Source of the DNA: Wenzhouxiangella sp. AB-CW3
Lineage (GTDB): Bacteria; Pseudomonadota; Gammaproteobacteria; Xanthomonadales; Wenzhouxiangellaceae
Direction of reading: 5' to 3'
Assembly: GCF_014725735.1 (NCBI RefSeq)
Contig: NZ_CP061368.1
Location: 145,001 to 209,000 of the forward strand
DNA length: 64,000 nucleotides
Of this stretch, positions 54,142-63,258 are shown piece by piece. The position numbers were made by a program, and so were the translations under genes. The notes under the pieces are model-generated. The model was not told the origin of the DNA. It did not search any database and saw only the letters and a program-made list of their open reading frames with translations. Within the stretch, counting starts at the first letter, position 1. Every line of letters starts with the position of its first letter.

Positions 54142-56650
54142 CGACGCGCACCCCCATCTTTTCCAGGTGGCCGGTGACTTTGGCGGCCAGTGCTTCCACC
54201 TCGCGCTCGATGTCCGGCAGGGGTTCTGCGTAGCGTTCTTCCAGCTCGCGCACGCGGCCGGCGAGCTGGTTGGTGATGCGCTCGACTTCCGATTCAATGG
54301 CGGCGCGGATGTCGGCCAGCCATTTGTCGTCCACGGCGAGCTGTTTGATCTCGTCCTCGGTGAATTCGGCGTAGCGGGCCAGTACGGCCTGGTCGAGTTC
54401 GGTCTGGGCGTCCTTGACGGCCTTTTTGGCGCTAGCCTCGTTGTCCATGAGTTTCTTGCATTGCTTGAGGGCGGCGATTTCGTCGTCGGCCTCCGGCTCG
54501 CCCTTGAGGGCCTTGAGGCGTTTGGGGATCTCGGTCTTGGTGACCTTGCCCTTGTCGTTTTTGACCTCGCTCAAGAGGTCTTCCTCGCCGTCCTGCTCCT
54601 CGATGAATTCCTCCAGCTCGCGGGTCGCGGTCTCGGCTTCGGCCTGGAGGGTGTCGAGCCGGGCCTGTTCGTCGGCGAAGTAGCGGGCAATGACCAAGGC
54701 GGGCGGGATCAGGTCGAGCTTGTATTTCTGCGCCTTCTTGCCGCTGCCGACGGTCAGGTCGGGCTCTTCCTTGATCTTGCGCTCCTTGTTCTCGATCACA
54801 CCCCGGGGCCGGGCCGCCTCACTCCAGCCCTCGGCGGCGATGAGGTAGACATCGTCCTGCATGACATCCGCCCAGTAGTCCATCAGGCGCTGGTAGACGG
54901 CGTAGCGATCCAGCAGGGGCACATCGGTGAAGCGTTGCAGCAGGTCCTCGGACAGGCCGTGGATCACGTCGCGCGGCTTGTCGCCCGCTTGCAGGGCGTA
55001 AAGGTCCGGGCGATGGGCCGCCTGCCAGTCGTCGGTGACGCCGGACACGCGCTCGGCGAAGGCCGTGAAGGCGGCATGGCCCAGCACCGTGGCCTTGACT
55101 TCGCGGGCGTCGACCCGGGGTTCGAGGTAGCCGGGCCGGCCGTTGTCGCGGAACAGCGCCTGGCGCAGGCCGGGCAGCACGGACCAGTAGGGCTCGAGCG
55201 CGTCCACGTCGCGCTTAGGCGTGCCGCCGTTCAGGTGGGCGTAGAGGTCGTGCCGGTCCTCCGCCTCACCGGCGTCGATGTAGCGGGGGATGTTGAGGTT
55301 GAAGTCGTTGGCATCATTGGCGATCTCGGCCAGGGGCACGCGGCGGGCATAGCCGGGTAGCTCGCGCTGGTGGTTGAACACGTCCACGATCTTGTGGATG
55401 TCGCGCGAGCGCAGGCGGTTCTTGTTGCCGTCCTTCATGAATTCGCGGCTGGCGTCGATCATGAAGATGTGCTCGCGACTGGCGGCGTGTTCCTTGTCGA
55501 TGACCAGGATGCAGGCGGGGATGCCGGTGCCGTAGAACAGGTTGGCCGGCAGGCCGATGATGCCCTTGATCAGCCCGCGCCGGATCAGGTTGCGGCGGAT
55601 GTCGGCTTCCTTGTGGCCGCGGAAAAGCACGCCGTGGGGCAGGATGATGGCGCCCTTGCCGGTGGACTTGAGCGACTTGATCAGATGCAGCAGAAAGGCG
55701 TAGTCGCCGTTTTTGGCCGGCGGGATGCCGTACTCGAAGCGGCCGAACTCGTCGTTGGCCGGGTCCAGGCCGTTGGTCCAGGACTTGGCGGAGAACGGCG
55801 GGTTGGCGACGGCGTAGTCGAAGGCCTTGAGGCCTCCATAGTAATCAGGGCCCTTGCCGACTGGGTTTGCATGGTGGTCACGAAAAAAGGAGCCGGGCCT
55901 GGGGCCTGAGTTGTTGCGGAAATGGGGCGACGACAGCGTGTTTCCCCGCCAGATTTCCGCTGTTGGGTAGTCGTGCAGGATCATGTTCATCTTCGCCAGC
56001 GCCCAGGTGGCGTTGTCGTTTTCCTGGCCGTAGATACTCACGCCCTGCGGCGCCTCGTAGGCGGCGCGCAGCAGCAGCGAGCCCGAGCCACAGGTCGGGT
56101 CATACAGGGTCTCGTCCTGGCGCGTATCCGGGCCGATGCCCACCACCTTCGCGATTACCCGCGAGACCTCGCCCGGGGTATAGAACTGGCCCTTGCTCTT
56201 GCCGGATTCGGTGGCGAAGTGGCGCATCAGGTATTCGTAGGCGTCACCCAGCAGGTCGTCGCCATCGGCACGGTTGGCGCCCAGATCAAGCTGGTCAAAG
56301 ATGGCCACCAGCTTGGACAACCGGTCCTGCATGTCCTTGCCGGAGCCGAGTTTGGTCTCGTCGTTGAAGTCCGCCTGGTCGATGACGCCCTTGAGGTCGT
56401 TGGCCTCGGCCAGCCGGCCGATGATCTTGTTGATCTTGTCGCCGTTGTCCTTGTCCTGCTTGACGGCCACCATGTCTTCGAAGCTGCCGCCATCGGGCAC
56501 CTCGATCAGCGAGTCCTTCTTGTCGCTGACGTACTTCATGAACAGCAGCGTCAGCACATAGTCCTTGTACTGCGAGGCGTCCATGCCGCCGCGCAGCTCG
56601 TCGCAGGACTGCCAGAGAGAGGAGTAGAGTTGGGATTTCTTGAGTGCCAT
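54134..56650 (-). CDS. hsdM: Type I restriction enzyme, M (DNA methylase) subunit
   Basis: An 838-residue HsdM that methylates adenine (N6) within the HsdS-defined site. AdoMet-binding motif I is DPTCGSGS (184-191), motif IV is NPPF (283-286), and the upstream YTPGEVSR helix is conserved. A helical bundle occupies the N-terminus. The C-terminus beyond about 600 is an acidic coiled-coil extension longer than in classical EcoKI HsdM. It is the first gene of the hsdM-hsdS-gmrSD unit. Confidence 0.95.
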   Translation of the reverse strand: MALKKSQLYSSLWQSCDELRGGMDASQYKDYVLTLLFMKYVSDKKDSLIEVPDGGSFEDMVAVKQDKDNGDKINKIIGRLAEANDLKGVIDQADFNDETKLGSGKDMQDRLSKLVAIFDQLDLGANRADGDDLLGDAYEYLMRHFATESGKSKGQFYTPGEVSRVIAKVVGIGPDTRQDETLYDPTCGSGSLLLRAAYEAPQGVSIYGQENDNATWALAKMNMILHDYPTAEIWRGNTLSSPHFRNNSGPRPGSFFRDHHANPVGKGPDYYGGLKAFDYAVANPPFSAKSWTNGLDPANDEFGRFEYGIPPAKNGDYAFLLHLIKSLKSTGKGAIILPHGVLFRGHKEADIRRNLIRRGLIKGIIGLPANLFYGTGIPACILVIDKEHAASREHIFMIDASREFMKDGNKNRLRSRDIHKIVDVFNHQRELPGYARRVPLAEIANDANDFNLNIPRYIDAGEAEDRHDLYAHLNGGTPKRDVDALEPYWSVLPGLRQALFRDNGRPGYLEPRVDAREVKATVLGHAAFTAFAERVSGVTDDWQAAHRPDLYALQAGDKPRDVIHGLSEDLLQRFTDVPLLDRYAVYQRLMDYWADVMQDDVYLIAAEGWSEAARPRGVIENKERKIKEEPDLTVGSGKKAQKYKLDLIPPALVIARYFADEQARLDTLQAEAETATRELEEFIEEQDGEEDLLSEVKNDKGKVTKTEIPKRLKALKGEPEADDEIAALKQCKKLMDNEASAKKAVKDAQTELDQAVLARYAEFTEDEIKQLAVDDKWLADIRAAIESEVERITNQLAGRVRELEERYAEPLPDIEREVEALAAKVTGHLEKMGVRVDG

Positions 56651-56670
56651 GGTGGTTTTGTTACCGGAAT

Positions 56671-57588
56671 TCAGGGACGAAACACCTGTTCATTGTGCCA
56701 GCCCAGGTAGCCGGCATCGGGCTTCTCCGCCGGGTCGCCCGGCTCCACGACCAACTTCTCGCCGTGGAACCGGTAGTAGTCACGACCGTTCTCGAATTCT
56801 TCCCTTATTCTCGGGCTGACTTCGATTCGATGCTCGGGGGTGACAGTCACGTAGCCGGCGTCAAACAGCTTGTGGATATCCGAGCGTAGTAGCAGGCCGT
56901 TTTCGATGCGGTTGGGGCCGGATTTTGCGTAATCCTTGATATGGGCGGCTTCCAGCACCGGTAGCGTTCGCTCGCCGGAAACGGCGCAGCGGCGCTCGTA
57001 GGCATCCGTGACCAGGGCCCGGAACCCGCCTTGACCCACTCGGCCCCGTATCAGCCTCAGCGGCCGCTCCGGGTCGGCGTCTTCTTCGAGCAGATCGTCG
57101 GTTTCTCCTAGATACGCCTGGCGCTCGCGCACCGCATCCAACAGCTTCTGGGCTGTGGCGGCGTTCCCGTCGTAAGTCTTGCCCGTCATGATATTGGGCG
57201 AAAAATCCTCCGGGGTGGGAATCCAGTGCTCTGGCGGGAAGAAAAATGGGGCGGCCAGTATGCAGCATCCGATTTGATCAGACGGGTGGAGATTCGGACG
57301 GCTACTCTGAAGCGTCTTGATGAAATCCGGCAGTGTGGCGGCCCCGTTCTTGTCGCCAAAAGCGTTCCAGGCCAGGGTTACGGGCAGGCGGGTGAAGCGC
57401 AGGAAGAATCCGCCTCCGGCAATGGCATTGTGCGGCTTCTTGAGTTTGAACAGAAACAGACCGGCCTCGGGCAGCGCACGAAAGGCGCCACCGCCAGGCT
57501 TCCAGAAATTGACTTCATCGGGCTGCCGGGCGGCCAGGTAGTGGAACCACTGCGAGTCGGTGACACCGATATACAGCTTTTGCACCAT
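56671..57588 (-). CDS. HNH endonuclease (restriction-like)
   Basis: A 305-residue protein with a C-terminal HNH domain (HNH_2 type). The motif is seen as LEAAHIKDYAKSGPNRIENG followed by LLRSDIHKLFDAGYV (about residues 220-254), where His, Asn and His line the active site. The N-terminal 180 residues are a separate domain of the COG3440 predicted restriction endonuclease type. It ends 21 bp upstream of hsdM on the same strand. It may add a modification-dependent nuclease to the type I operon. Confidence 0.8.
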   Translation of the reverse strand: MVQKLYIGVTDSQWFHYLAARQPDEVNFWKPGGGAFRALPEAGLFLFKLKKPHNAIAGGGFFLRFTRLPVTLAWNAFGDKNGAATLPDFIKTLQSSRPNLHPSDQIGCCILAAPFFFPPEHWIPTPEDFSPNIMTGKTYDGNAATAQKLLDAVRERQAYLGETDDLLEEDADPERPLRLIRGRVGQGGFRALVTDAYERRCAVSGERTLPVLEAAHIKDYAKSGPNRIENGLLLRSDIHKLFDAGYVTVTPEHRIEVSPRIREEFENGRDYYRFHGEKLVVEPGDPAEKPDAGYLGWHNEQVFRP

Positions 57589-57658
57589 GGTGACCGGCTC
57601 CCCTCATGACCAGCCCTGATTATGGACGAGGGCCCGGGATTAACGCAAAAGGCTGCCC

Positions 57659-58057
57659 TCAGTCCTCGTTTCTTCGGTATGCGGTGTACTTTCGGGCACT
57701 GCCACGGACCTGATCTGCCGGGTACTTCTCGGCATTGCGATGCATCTTGTCGGCCACCGCCGGGCCGATGTTGATGCCGAGGCGGTCGGACAGGGTGGCC
57801 AGGTAGATCTGGATGTCGGCGATTTCGTGGGCGACTTGTTCGAGCACTTCAGGCGGCAGCTCCTGGCTTTGCTCAGGCGTGAGCCATTGGAAGTGCTCCA
57901 GCAGCTCACCCACCTCTCCGGCCAGTGCCATGGCCAGGTTCTTCGGGGTGTGAAACTGCTCCCAGTCGCGCTCGGCGACGAAGCGGCGGAATTCGGCCTT
58001 GAAGCGGGCCAAGTCGGGCCATTCGTCGGGTTCGGGTTTCGGGTCATCGGACTTCAT
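57659..58057 (-). CDS. MazG-like nucleotide pyrophosphohydrolase
   Basis: A 132-residue all-alpha NTP pyrophosphohydrolase of the MazG/dCTPase type. The metal-binding motif EVGELLEHFQW (residues about 51-61) and EIADIQIYL (about 80-88) supply the conserved Glu/Asp ligands. It should hydrolyse (d)NTPs to monophosphates and pyrophosphate. ATG 58057 fits the domain start better than the in-frame upstream ATG. It is 70 bp from the HNH gene on the same strand. Confidence 0.85.
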   Translation of the reverse strand: MKSDDPKPEPDEWPDLARFKAEFRRFVAERDWEQFHTPKNLAMALAGEVGELLEHFQWLTPEQSQELPPEVLEQVAHEIADIQIYLATLSDRLGINIGPAVADKMHRNAEKYPADQVRGSARKYTAYRRNED

Positions 58058-58201
58058 GAGGACAGTATCCAGATGATGGCGGGTCCGGGCAAATGACTCT
58101 TGTGCCTGTGTTCTGGAATCGGTCTGCAACGTTGCCCGAGCAGTGCGGCTGTCACCGTTAATTTACTGGGCAATTTGAGGTTCAACACCGACTGGCGGTA
58201 G

Positions 58202-59410
58202 CTATTTTTTGGTCTCACTTGCATCGATATTGATGTGGCCCGGCCAGAGCTGGTTGTTATTATCCAGCTGGATCAGACCATGCTTGCGCAAACGCTCGAG
58301 ATCGCGGCGGCGGGTCTTGTCGGTCAGCTTCTCGTAGAGTGCCTGGTACCAGGTTTCCTTGCGCAGTTTTCCGGGGTCAACGGGGCGGCCCGCCTTCATG
58401 ATGAAATCAACAATGGCGTACTGGCGCTGGTTGATGTGCTTATCGTCCAGGGCCTGGCGAACCTGATGGAGGAAGAGCAGGTGCGCCACCATCTCATTGA
58501 CGCGGTCATGCAGCTTGTTGATAACCTCGAGCAATCCGTCCAGGTGGAATGTCACAAAGTCCTGGTTGGGCCAGGCGCGCTTTTTCTCTGCCTGTTTGCG
58601 GCAGTGATTGAATAGTGCAAAGTAGCGGTGGATGTGTTGCAGGTAGAAGCGCGCCATAGCGAATGGCGCATAGCGAAATCCGGAATTCAGCAGTATGGAG
58701 GCTTCGAGTACACGACCGACGCGACCGTTACCGTCCCAGAAGGGGTGAATGAGTTCGAAGTAGAGATGAATCAGTGGTGCTCGGACGGGGGCCGGGCATC
58801 CGGCCTGGTCGAGCTGTCGGTGCCACTGGCATAGCGCATCGAGCAGCATTGAAACATCGCGCCCGTACTGCGGCGGTTTGTAAACGCCGCCATGGTCGGC
58901 ATCGCCCACCCGGGTGACCTGGTCTTTCGGGTTGTCTCGAAGCTGACCAGGGCGGTTCTGCTCATGGGGCAGTTCATGACAGACCAGCCGGTGGATTTCA
59001 CGGATATAGTCGGGCGACAGCTCCCATGCCTCGTCCTGACTCTGTTCAAGCGCAAAATCGTAGGCTGAGCGCATGTTGCGCGCGCGCTGCTGCTCGATGT
59101 TCTCGATTTCGTCCGGCGATAGCTCCATCGCTGCAGCCGTTTCCTCCTCGGACAGTTCACCGCCCTCGATCGTGTTGGTGCCGAAGATGGAACTGGCCAG
59201 TACCTCGCGCTCCAGGTCGACAGCAACCTGGGCAAGCCCGCTACGCCAGAATCGTTCCTGAGCGTCCTGGATACGCTGCAGGGGCATTGCCAGCGTTGCC
59301 GGGTCCACGCCGGCCTGAAATCGGAACGGGCCGGCCCGCCGGGTTTCCAGGCGCAACTCGATCTCGCTCCAGGTCGAGTCTTCCCTGGAACTGTCCGTTG
59401 CTTCGTCCAT
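58202..59410 (-). CDS. Fic-domain AMPylator
   Basis: A 402-residue Fic protein. The active-site loop is HPFWDGNGRVGR (residues 222-233), a full HxFx(D/E)GNGRxxR motif. An inhibitory helix-like segment SSIFGTNTIEG (73-83) precedes the fold, indicating a class II self-inhibited Fic protein. A C-terminal winged-helix-like domain follows. It AMPylates (or otherwise NMPylates) protein hydroxyls; the target is unknown. Three ATGTCC-containing repeats lie upstream. Confidence 0.92.
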   Translation of the reverse strand: MDEATDSSREDSTWSEIELRLETRRAGPFRFQAGVDPATLAMPLQRIQDAQERFWRSGLAQVAVDLEREVLASSIFGTNTIEGGELSEEETAAAMELSPDEIENIEQQRARNMRSAYDFALEQSQDEAWELSPDYIREIHRLVCHELPHEQNRPGQLRDNPKDQVTRVGDADHGGVYKPPQYGRDVSMLLDALCQWHRQLDQAGCPAPVRAPLIHLYFELIHPFWDGNGRVGRVLEASILLNSGFRYAPFAMARFYLQHIHRYFALFNHCRKQAEKKRAWPNQDFVTFHLDGLLEVINKLHDRVNEMVAHLLFLHQVRQALDDKHINQRQYAIVDFIMKAGRPVDPGKLRKETWYQALYEKLTDKTRRRDLERLRKHGLIQLDNNNQLWPGHINIDASETKK

Positions 59411-59500
59411 AAAAATGTCCAGGAACGTTAGTTTATAAATATCTTTCTATCAGCAGTTTAGCAAATTTCATTGTGTTATATGTCCGAAAAAATGTCCAAG
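59411..59500 (-). promoter_or_regulatory. AT-rich fic upstream region with repeated ATGTCC motifs
   Basis: AAAAATGTCCAGG (59411-59423) immediately precedes fic, and AAAAAATGTCCAAGG (59487-59501) recurs about 75 bp further up, with ATATGTCCGAAA next to it. The region also holds TATAAA- and TTTATAAA-like -10 candidates. The repeats could be regulator sites. No Shine-Dalgarno is obvious before fic. Confidence 0.35.
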
Positions 59501-59531
59501 GTTTCTGCCTGGGCGGAACACGCAGCGGCGC

Positions 59532-62500
59532 TCACACCGCCTCGTGCCTGCACTGCCGGTAGATCCGGGCTGGCAGGGGGTGTTGCATGCGCCAGACGAT
59601 GCTCATGGGTTTGCTGCCCTCGTGGCGGACGTAATTCACGGGACCGACAAACTGGAAGGGCTCGGTCAGGCCATTGGGCAATCGCTTTCCTTGCCGCACG
59701 AACAACAGCGGCTGGTAGCCACGTTCGCGGTGGTTGATGTAGCGCGCGCCGGTGGGAGATTCCGGGGTGGTCGTGGATTGGCTCTGCCAGTGGAACAGCT
59801 CCGGGCTGAGGGCATAGTCTTCGTAGAGGGTGGTCGGCGCGAAGTCCTTTTCTGATTTCTCGATTGTGACGAAGAAGGCATCTACCTTGCGTTCGGGCAG
59901 GTGCAGCACGCCTTCGCGGTGACTGGCTGGTTGCGCGAAAGTACCTTTCCCCAGTGCAAGCAGGATCTGCTCTCGGGTATAGCTGGCGTGCAATTCGAGC
60001 ACGCCGGATCGCTCAGGAAAATAGCGGTTGGAGGCCGGAAGCAGGCGTTGGAGGCGGTATTCGATCAAATCGATCAGATCGCCGCGGAGGCCGGGCTGTT
60101 CATGCATGAACTCGGTGACAGCCTGTTCGGTTCCGTCTCCCGGTCGCTTCTGGCCCCAGATCAGGCTGAGGCCCAGGCTGGCGCGCATCCGCCATTCGGT
60201 CTCCTCGCGCGGCTGCTCTTTCAATAACTCGGCCAGCGCCCGGAGCATGTTTCGATCCGTGGCGATGGCCAGATGTCTCAGACCAGTGGTCAGGCTTGAT
60301 TCGTACGGTTTCAGTTTTGGGTGTGCATCGCCACCAGCGGCCTCCATGAGGCGGCAGGGTAGGCCCCGCTTGATCAGTGGATCCGGCTCGTCGAAGTGCA
60401 GCCAGTCGAGCATGCGCTCAAGCCCCGGGCGGTCGCCGTGTTCCAGGCGCAGGGCCTGCAACTGACGAACGATCTCGGGCCGGCGCTGGTCCAGCGTGTC
60501 ACGGATGTTTTTCAGGATGATGTCGGTGGATTGCCGATCGAGCCTGATCAGGCAGCCGGCCGGCAGCCAGGGAAAGCCGGATTCGACCTGATGGTCGATA
60601 CGTTCGTGGGTTCGGCTGCTCAGGGCCCGGAATCGGTCCGCGAACCTGAACTGGCGGTGTTGTGGCGCGATGAAGTCCAGAACGGTCAGGTGTGGCTTGT
60701 CCTCGTGGAGTCTCAGGCCACGTCCCAGCTGCTGCAGGTAGACCGTCAGGCTCTCGGTGGGCCGCAAGAACAGCACGGTGTCGACTTCCGGGATATCCAC
60801 GCCTTCGTTGTAAAGGTCGACGGTAAAGATGACGCGGATCTTGTGGTCAACCAGGTCGCGCTGCACGCGAAGCCGCTCCTGTCGTGGCGAATCGGCAGTC
60901 AGGGATGCAGCGGGGATACCGCAGGTTTCGAAATACCGGGCCATGAACCGGGCGTGAGACTGGCTCACGCAAAAGCCCAGGGCGCGAAATCGTTCGGGGT
61001 CGGCCACGTGATCGAGCAGGTTGGTCAGCACCCAGCGTGCACGGCGTTCGTTGACACCGATGACCCGGTCCAGGTCCTCGGTTCGGTACCCCCCTCGCTG
61101 CCAGGCAAGACCGCTGAGATCCACGCCTTCGGCGTCATGGATTCCGAAGTAGTGAAAAGGCGCCAGACGGCGTGCCTCGATGGCATCGGGCAGTCTGAGT
61201 TCGTGGGTGAATCGGCCTCCGAAGTCATCGCGAATATCGCGGCCATCGGCGCGCTCCGGGGTCGCGGTCAGGCCGAGCAGCACCTGTGGCTGGATGTGGT
61301 CGATGATGGCCTGGTAACTTTTGGCCGCGGCGTGATGGGCTTCGTCGAGGACGACATAGTCGAAATGGTCGCGGGCCAGCTGGCCGAGATCTCTGGAGTG
61401 CCAGCTTTGTACCGAACAGAACAGGTGTCGGGATTGATCGGGGCGCTGGCCGCCCACGAGCAGGTCGCCGAATTCTGAGTCTTTCAGCACGTGGCGAAAG
61501 GTTTCCAATGCCTGGTTCAGGATCTCCTCCCGATGAGCGATGAACAATAGGCTTGGACGGTTGGTGGATTGGGCTTCGCTGGCATGGCGGCGGTAGTCAA
61601 AGGCCGCGATCATGGTCTTGCCGGTACCGGTGGCGGCGATGACAAGGTGCCTGTCGATACCACCCTGGCGTTCGGCCGTGATGGTGTCCAGAATTTCCTG
61701 CTGGAAGCCGTAGGGTTGCAGATCGAAGAAGCGGTAGGTCTGGCGGTCGGCCTTGACCGGCCCCTGGCGTTCGTTGGCAAGCGACGCTTCGAGCCGATCC
61801 AGGTCGTCGTGGGTCAGTGGCTCGAATTCGGCCGGGTCGGACCAGTGCATCTCGAAACCGGCCTTGATCTGGCGCCACAGATAAGGCAGCTCGTTCTGGC
61901 TGATCCGGGCGGTCCACTCCAACCCTTCGTCCAGGGCCACCCGGGAGACGTTGGCCGATCCCACGTAGGCGGTGCCAAAGCCGGTATTGCGGTGGAACAG
62001 GTAGGCCTTGGCGTGCAGGCGGGTCCGGTGGGTGTCATAGGACACCCGCACTTCGGTATTCGGAAGATCCAGAAGAACTTCGATGGCCTTGAGATCCGTG
62101 GCGCCCAGGTAGGAAGTCGTGGCGACTCTGAGTCGCGGCTGGCCGTCGGAACGCGGGGTCTCGGTGAAGCGCTGCAGGGCGCTCTTGAGGGCACGCACGC
62201 CGCTGAACTTGATGAAGGCAACCAGCCACTCGGTCTGGTCGGCACTGGCCAGTTCCTTCTCGATCTGGGTAATCAGGCTGGGAGAGTGACGGGATCCGGT
62301 CAGCAATGCCGAAACCGCCAGCGGGATGTCGGGTCGCGGCGTGCTGGATGCACGCACCTGGGCCTGGTCCGGCCGCCTGATCTCCTGCAATTGCCGGAAT
62401 GGCAGTTCAGGAATCTGCGAGATCGTCTCTGAGAGGGGTGACCCTGAATCCTGCAATGCCTCGGAGAATGTTCGCAGACAAACCTCCCATGCAGAGTAAT

Positions 62501-62699
62501 CCTTTTCTCGAAGGTCAAGCAGGGCTGTCGACATGACGCGGGCCAGGTGGGTGCCAACCGACGTAGGCAGGGTCTCTTTATCCGGGCTGGCATCCCACTC
62601 CGCCAGGTCCTCCAGGCCCAAGTCGGTCAGCCGTTCGCGCAACTCGGGCGTCAGCAGGCTTTCATGCAGCCCGAATAACTTGTCACGCTCGTCGCCCAT
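59532..62699 (-). CDS. PLD-domain SF2 helicase with DUF3427
   Basis: A 1055-residue multidomain protein. Residues about 130-270 form a phospholipase D-like nuclease domain with one HKD-type motif (HAK at about 229 to GSAN at about 247). The SF2 helicase follows: Walker A AATGTGKT (about 355-362), DEAHH box and motif VI QLGRGLRL. The C-terminal 300 residues match DUF3427. Proteins of this layout (COG3886-like) are frequent in defence islands. ATG 62699 begins the conserved N-terminus. The reading frame is complete. Confidence 0.88.
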   Translation of the reverse strand: MGDERDKLFGLHESLLTPELRERLTDLGLEDLAEWDASPDKETLPTSVGTHLARVMSTALLDLREKDYSAWEVCLRTFSEALQDSGSPLSETISQIPELPFRQLQEIRRPDQAQVRASSTPRPDIPLAVSALLTGSRHSPSLITQIEKELASADQTEWLVAFIKFSGVRALKSALQRFTETPRSDGQPRLRVATTSYLGATDLKAIEVLLDLPNTEVRVSYDTHRTRLHAKAYLFHRNTGFGTAYVGSANVSRVALDEGLEWTARISQNELPYLWRQIKAGFEMHWSDPAEFEPLTHDDLDRLEASLANERQGPVKADRQTYRFFDLQPYGFQQEILDTITAERQGGIDRHLVIAATGTGKTMIAAFDYRRHASEAQSTNRPSLLFIAHREEILNQALETFRHVLKDSEFGDLLVGGQRPDQSRHLFCSVQSWHSRDLGQLARDHFDYVVLDEAHHAAAKSYQAIIDHIQPQVLLGLTATPERADGRDIRDDFGGRFTHELRLPDAIEARRLAPFHYFGIHDAEGVDLSGLAWQRGGYRTEDLDRVIGVNERRARWVLTNLLDHVADPERFRALGFCVSQSHARFMARYFETCGIPAASLTADSPRQERLRVQRDLVDHKIRVIFTVDLYNEGVDIPEVDTVLFLRPTESLTVYLQQLGRGLRLHEDKPHLTVLDFIAPQHRQFRFADRFRALSSRTHERIDHQVESGFPWLPAGCLIRLDRQSTDIILKNIRDTLDQRRPEIVRQLQALRLEHGDRPGLERMLDWLHFDEPDPLIKRGLPCRLMEAAGGDAHPKLKPYESSLTTGLRHLAIATDRNMLRALAELLKEQPREETEWRMRASLGLSLIWGQKRPGDGTEQAVTEFMHEQPGLRGDLIDLIEYRLQRLLPASNRYFPERSGVLELHASYTREQILLALGKGTFAQPASHREGVLHLPERKVDAFFVTIEKSEKDFAPTTLYEDYALSPELFHWQSQSTTTPESPTGARYINHRERGYQPLLFVRQGKRLPNGLTEPFQFVGPVNYVRHEGSKPMSIVWRMQHPLPARIYRQCRHEAV

Positions 62700-63073
62700 T
62701 GAGGGATTATGCCAGGCCAGGCGAAACAAGCACCTCGATTTCGAGATTCCTTTTTGCAGGTGGGTTCCAATTGCCACTCAACGACATCTTGAGTTCTGTC
62801 CTCCGGATGTTGCAAAAGCTTTGATCGAGGCGCACGCAGCTTCTCGCTGTACTTGGGGAAGTAGCGACTGGTGAAGTCGACAGTCTTGATGGGTCTGGCC
62901 GGCGGCTTGGCCGTTGTTGATGTCGATTTTGTAGCCGTCGGACTTGTGGTGTTTTTCGATGGCTTCGCTGGCCATCGGCAGGGCGACGATCAGAGCCAGC
63001 TGCGATGCGGGGGCGGCACGAGTATCCAGTATCGCTCAGGCCATCACGGAGCCCCCTCCTGTGTGGTCGTCGA
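62700..63073 (-). other. Gap with decayed coding fragments
   Basis: No intact gene is supported here. On the minus strand pieces such as ASQLALIVALPMASEAIEKH and KTVDFTSRYFPKYSEKLRAP appear in different frames and are interrupted by stops. This looks like a degraded gene, but no family was recognised. Confidence 0.35.
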
Positions 63074-63193
63074 TCACCCAGGGAAGGCGTCGGGTAAGCC
63101 GGCATCGAAGCCGAAAGAGTCGATCTCTGGAAACGGGGTGTCAGAAAAATACCGAACGCTGGTCATTGCATTCCGTTTGAGGGACTGTGCCAT
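63074..63193 (-). CDS. Small ORF downstream of the racemase gene
   Basis: A 39-residue frame, MAQSLKRNAMTSVRYFSDTP..., begins at an ATG with GGAG about 8 nt upstream. It may be a genuine small protein or the 5' remnant of the decayed gene at 62700-63073. No family is recognised. Confidence 0.3.
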   Translation of the reverse strand: MAQSLKRNAMTSVRYFSDTPFPEIDSFGFDAGLPDAFPG

Positions 63194-63258
63194 TTGAAAA
63201 TCTCCAGAAGGCTTCCTCATTCGGCCCTCAAGCCAGGCGTCACGGGGCTTGCGTCTTT

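Noticed and set aside
54142-54297. A 52-residue N-terminal extension of HsdS
   Set aside because: It lies within hsdM, and the ATG at 54141 gives the usual overlapping start.
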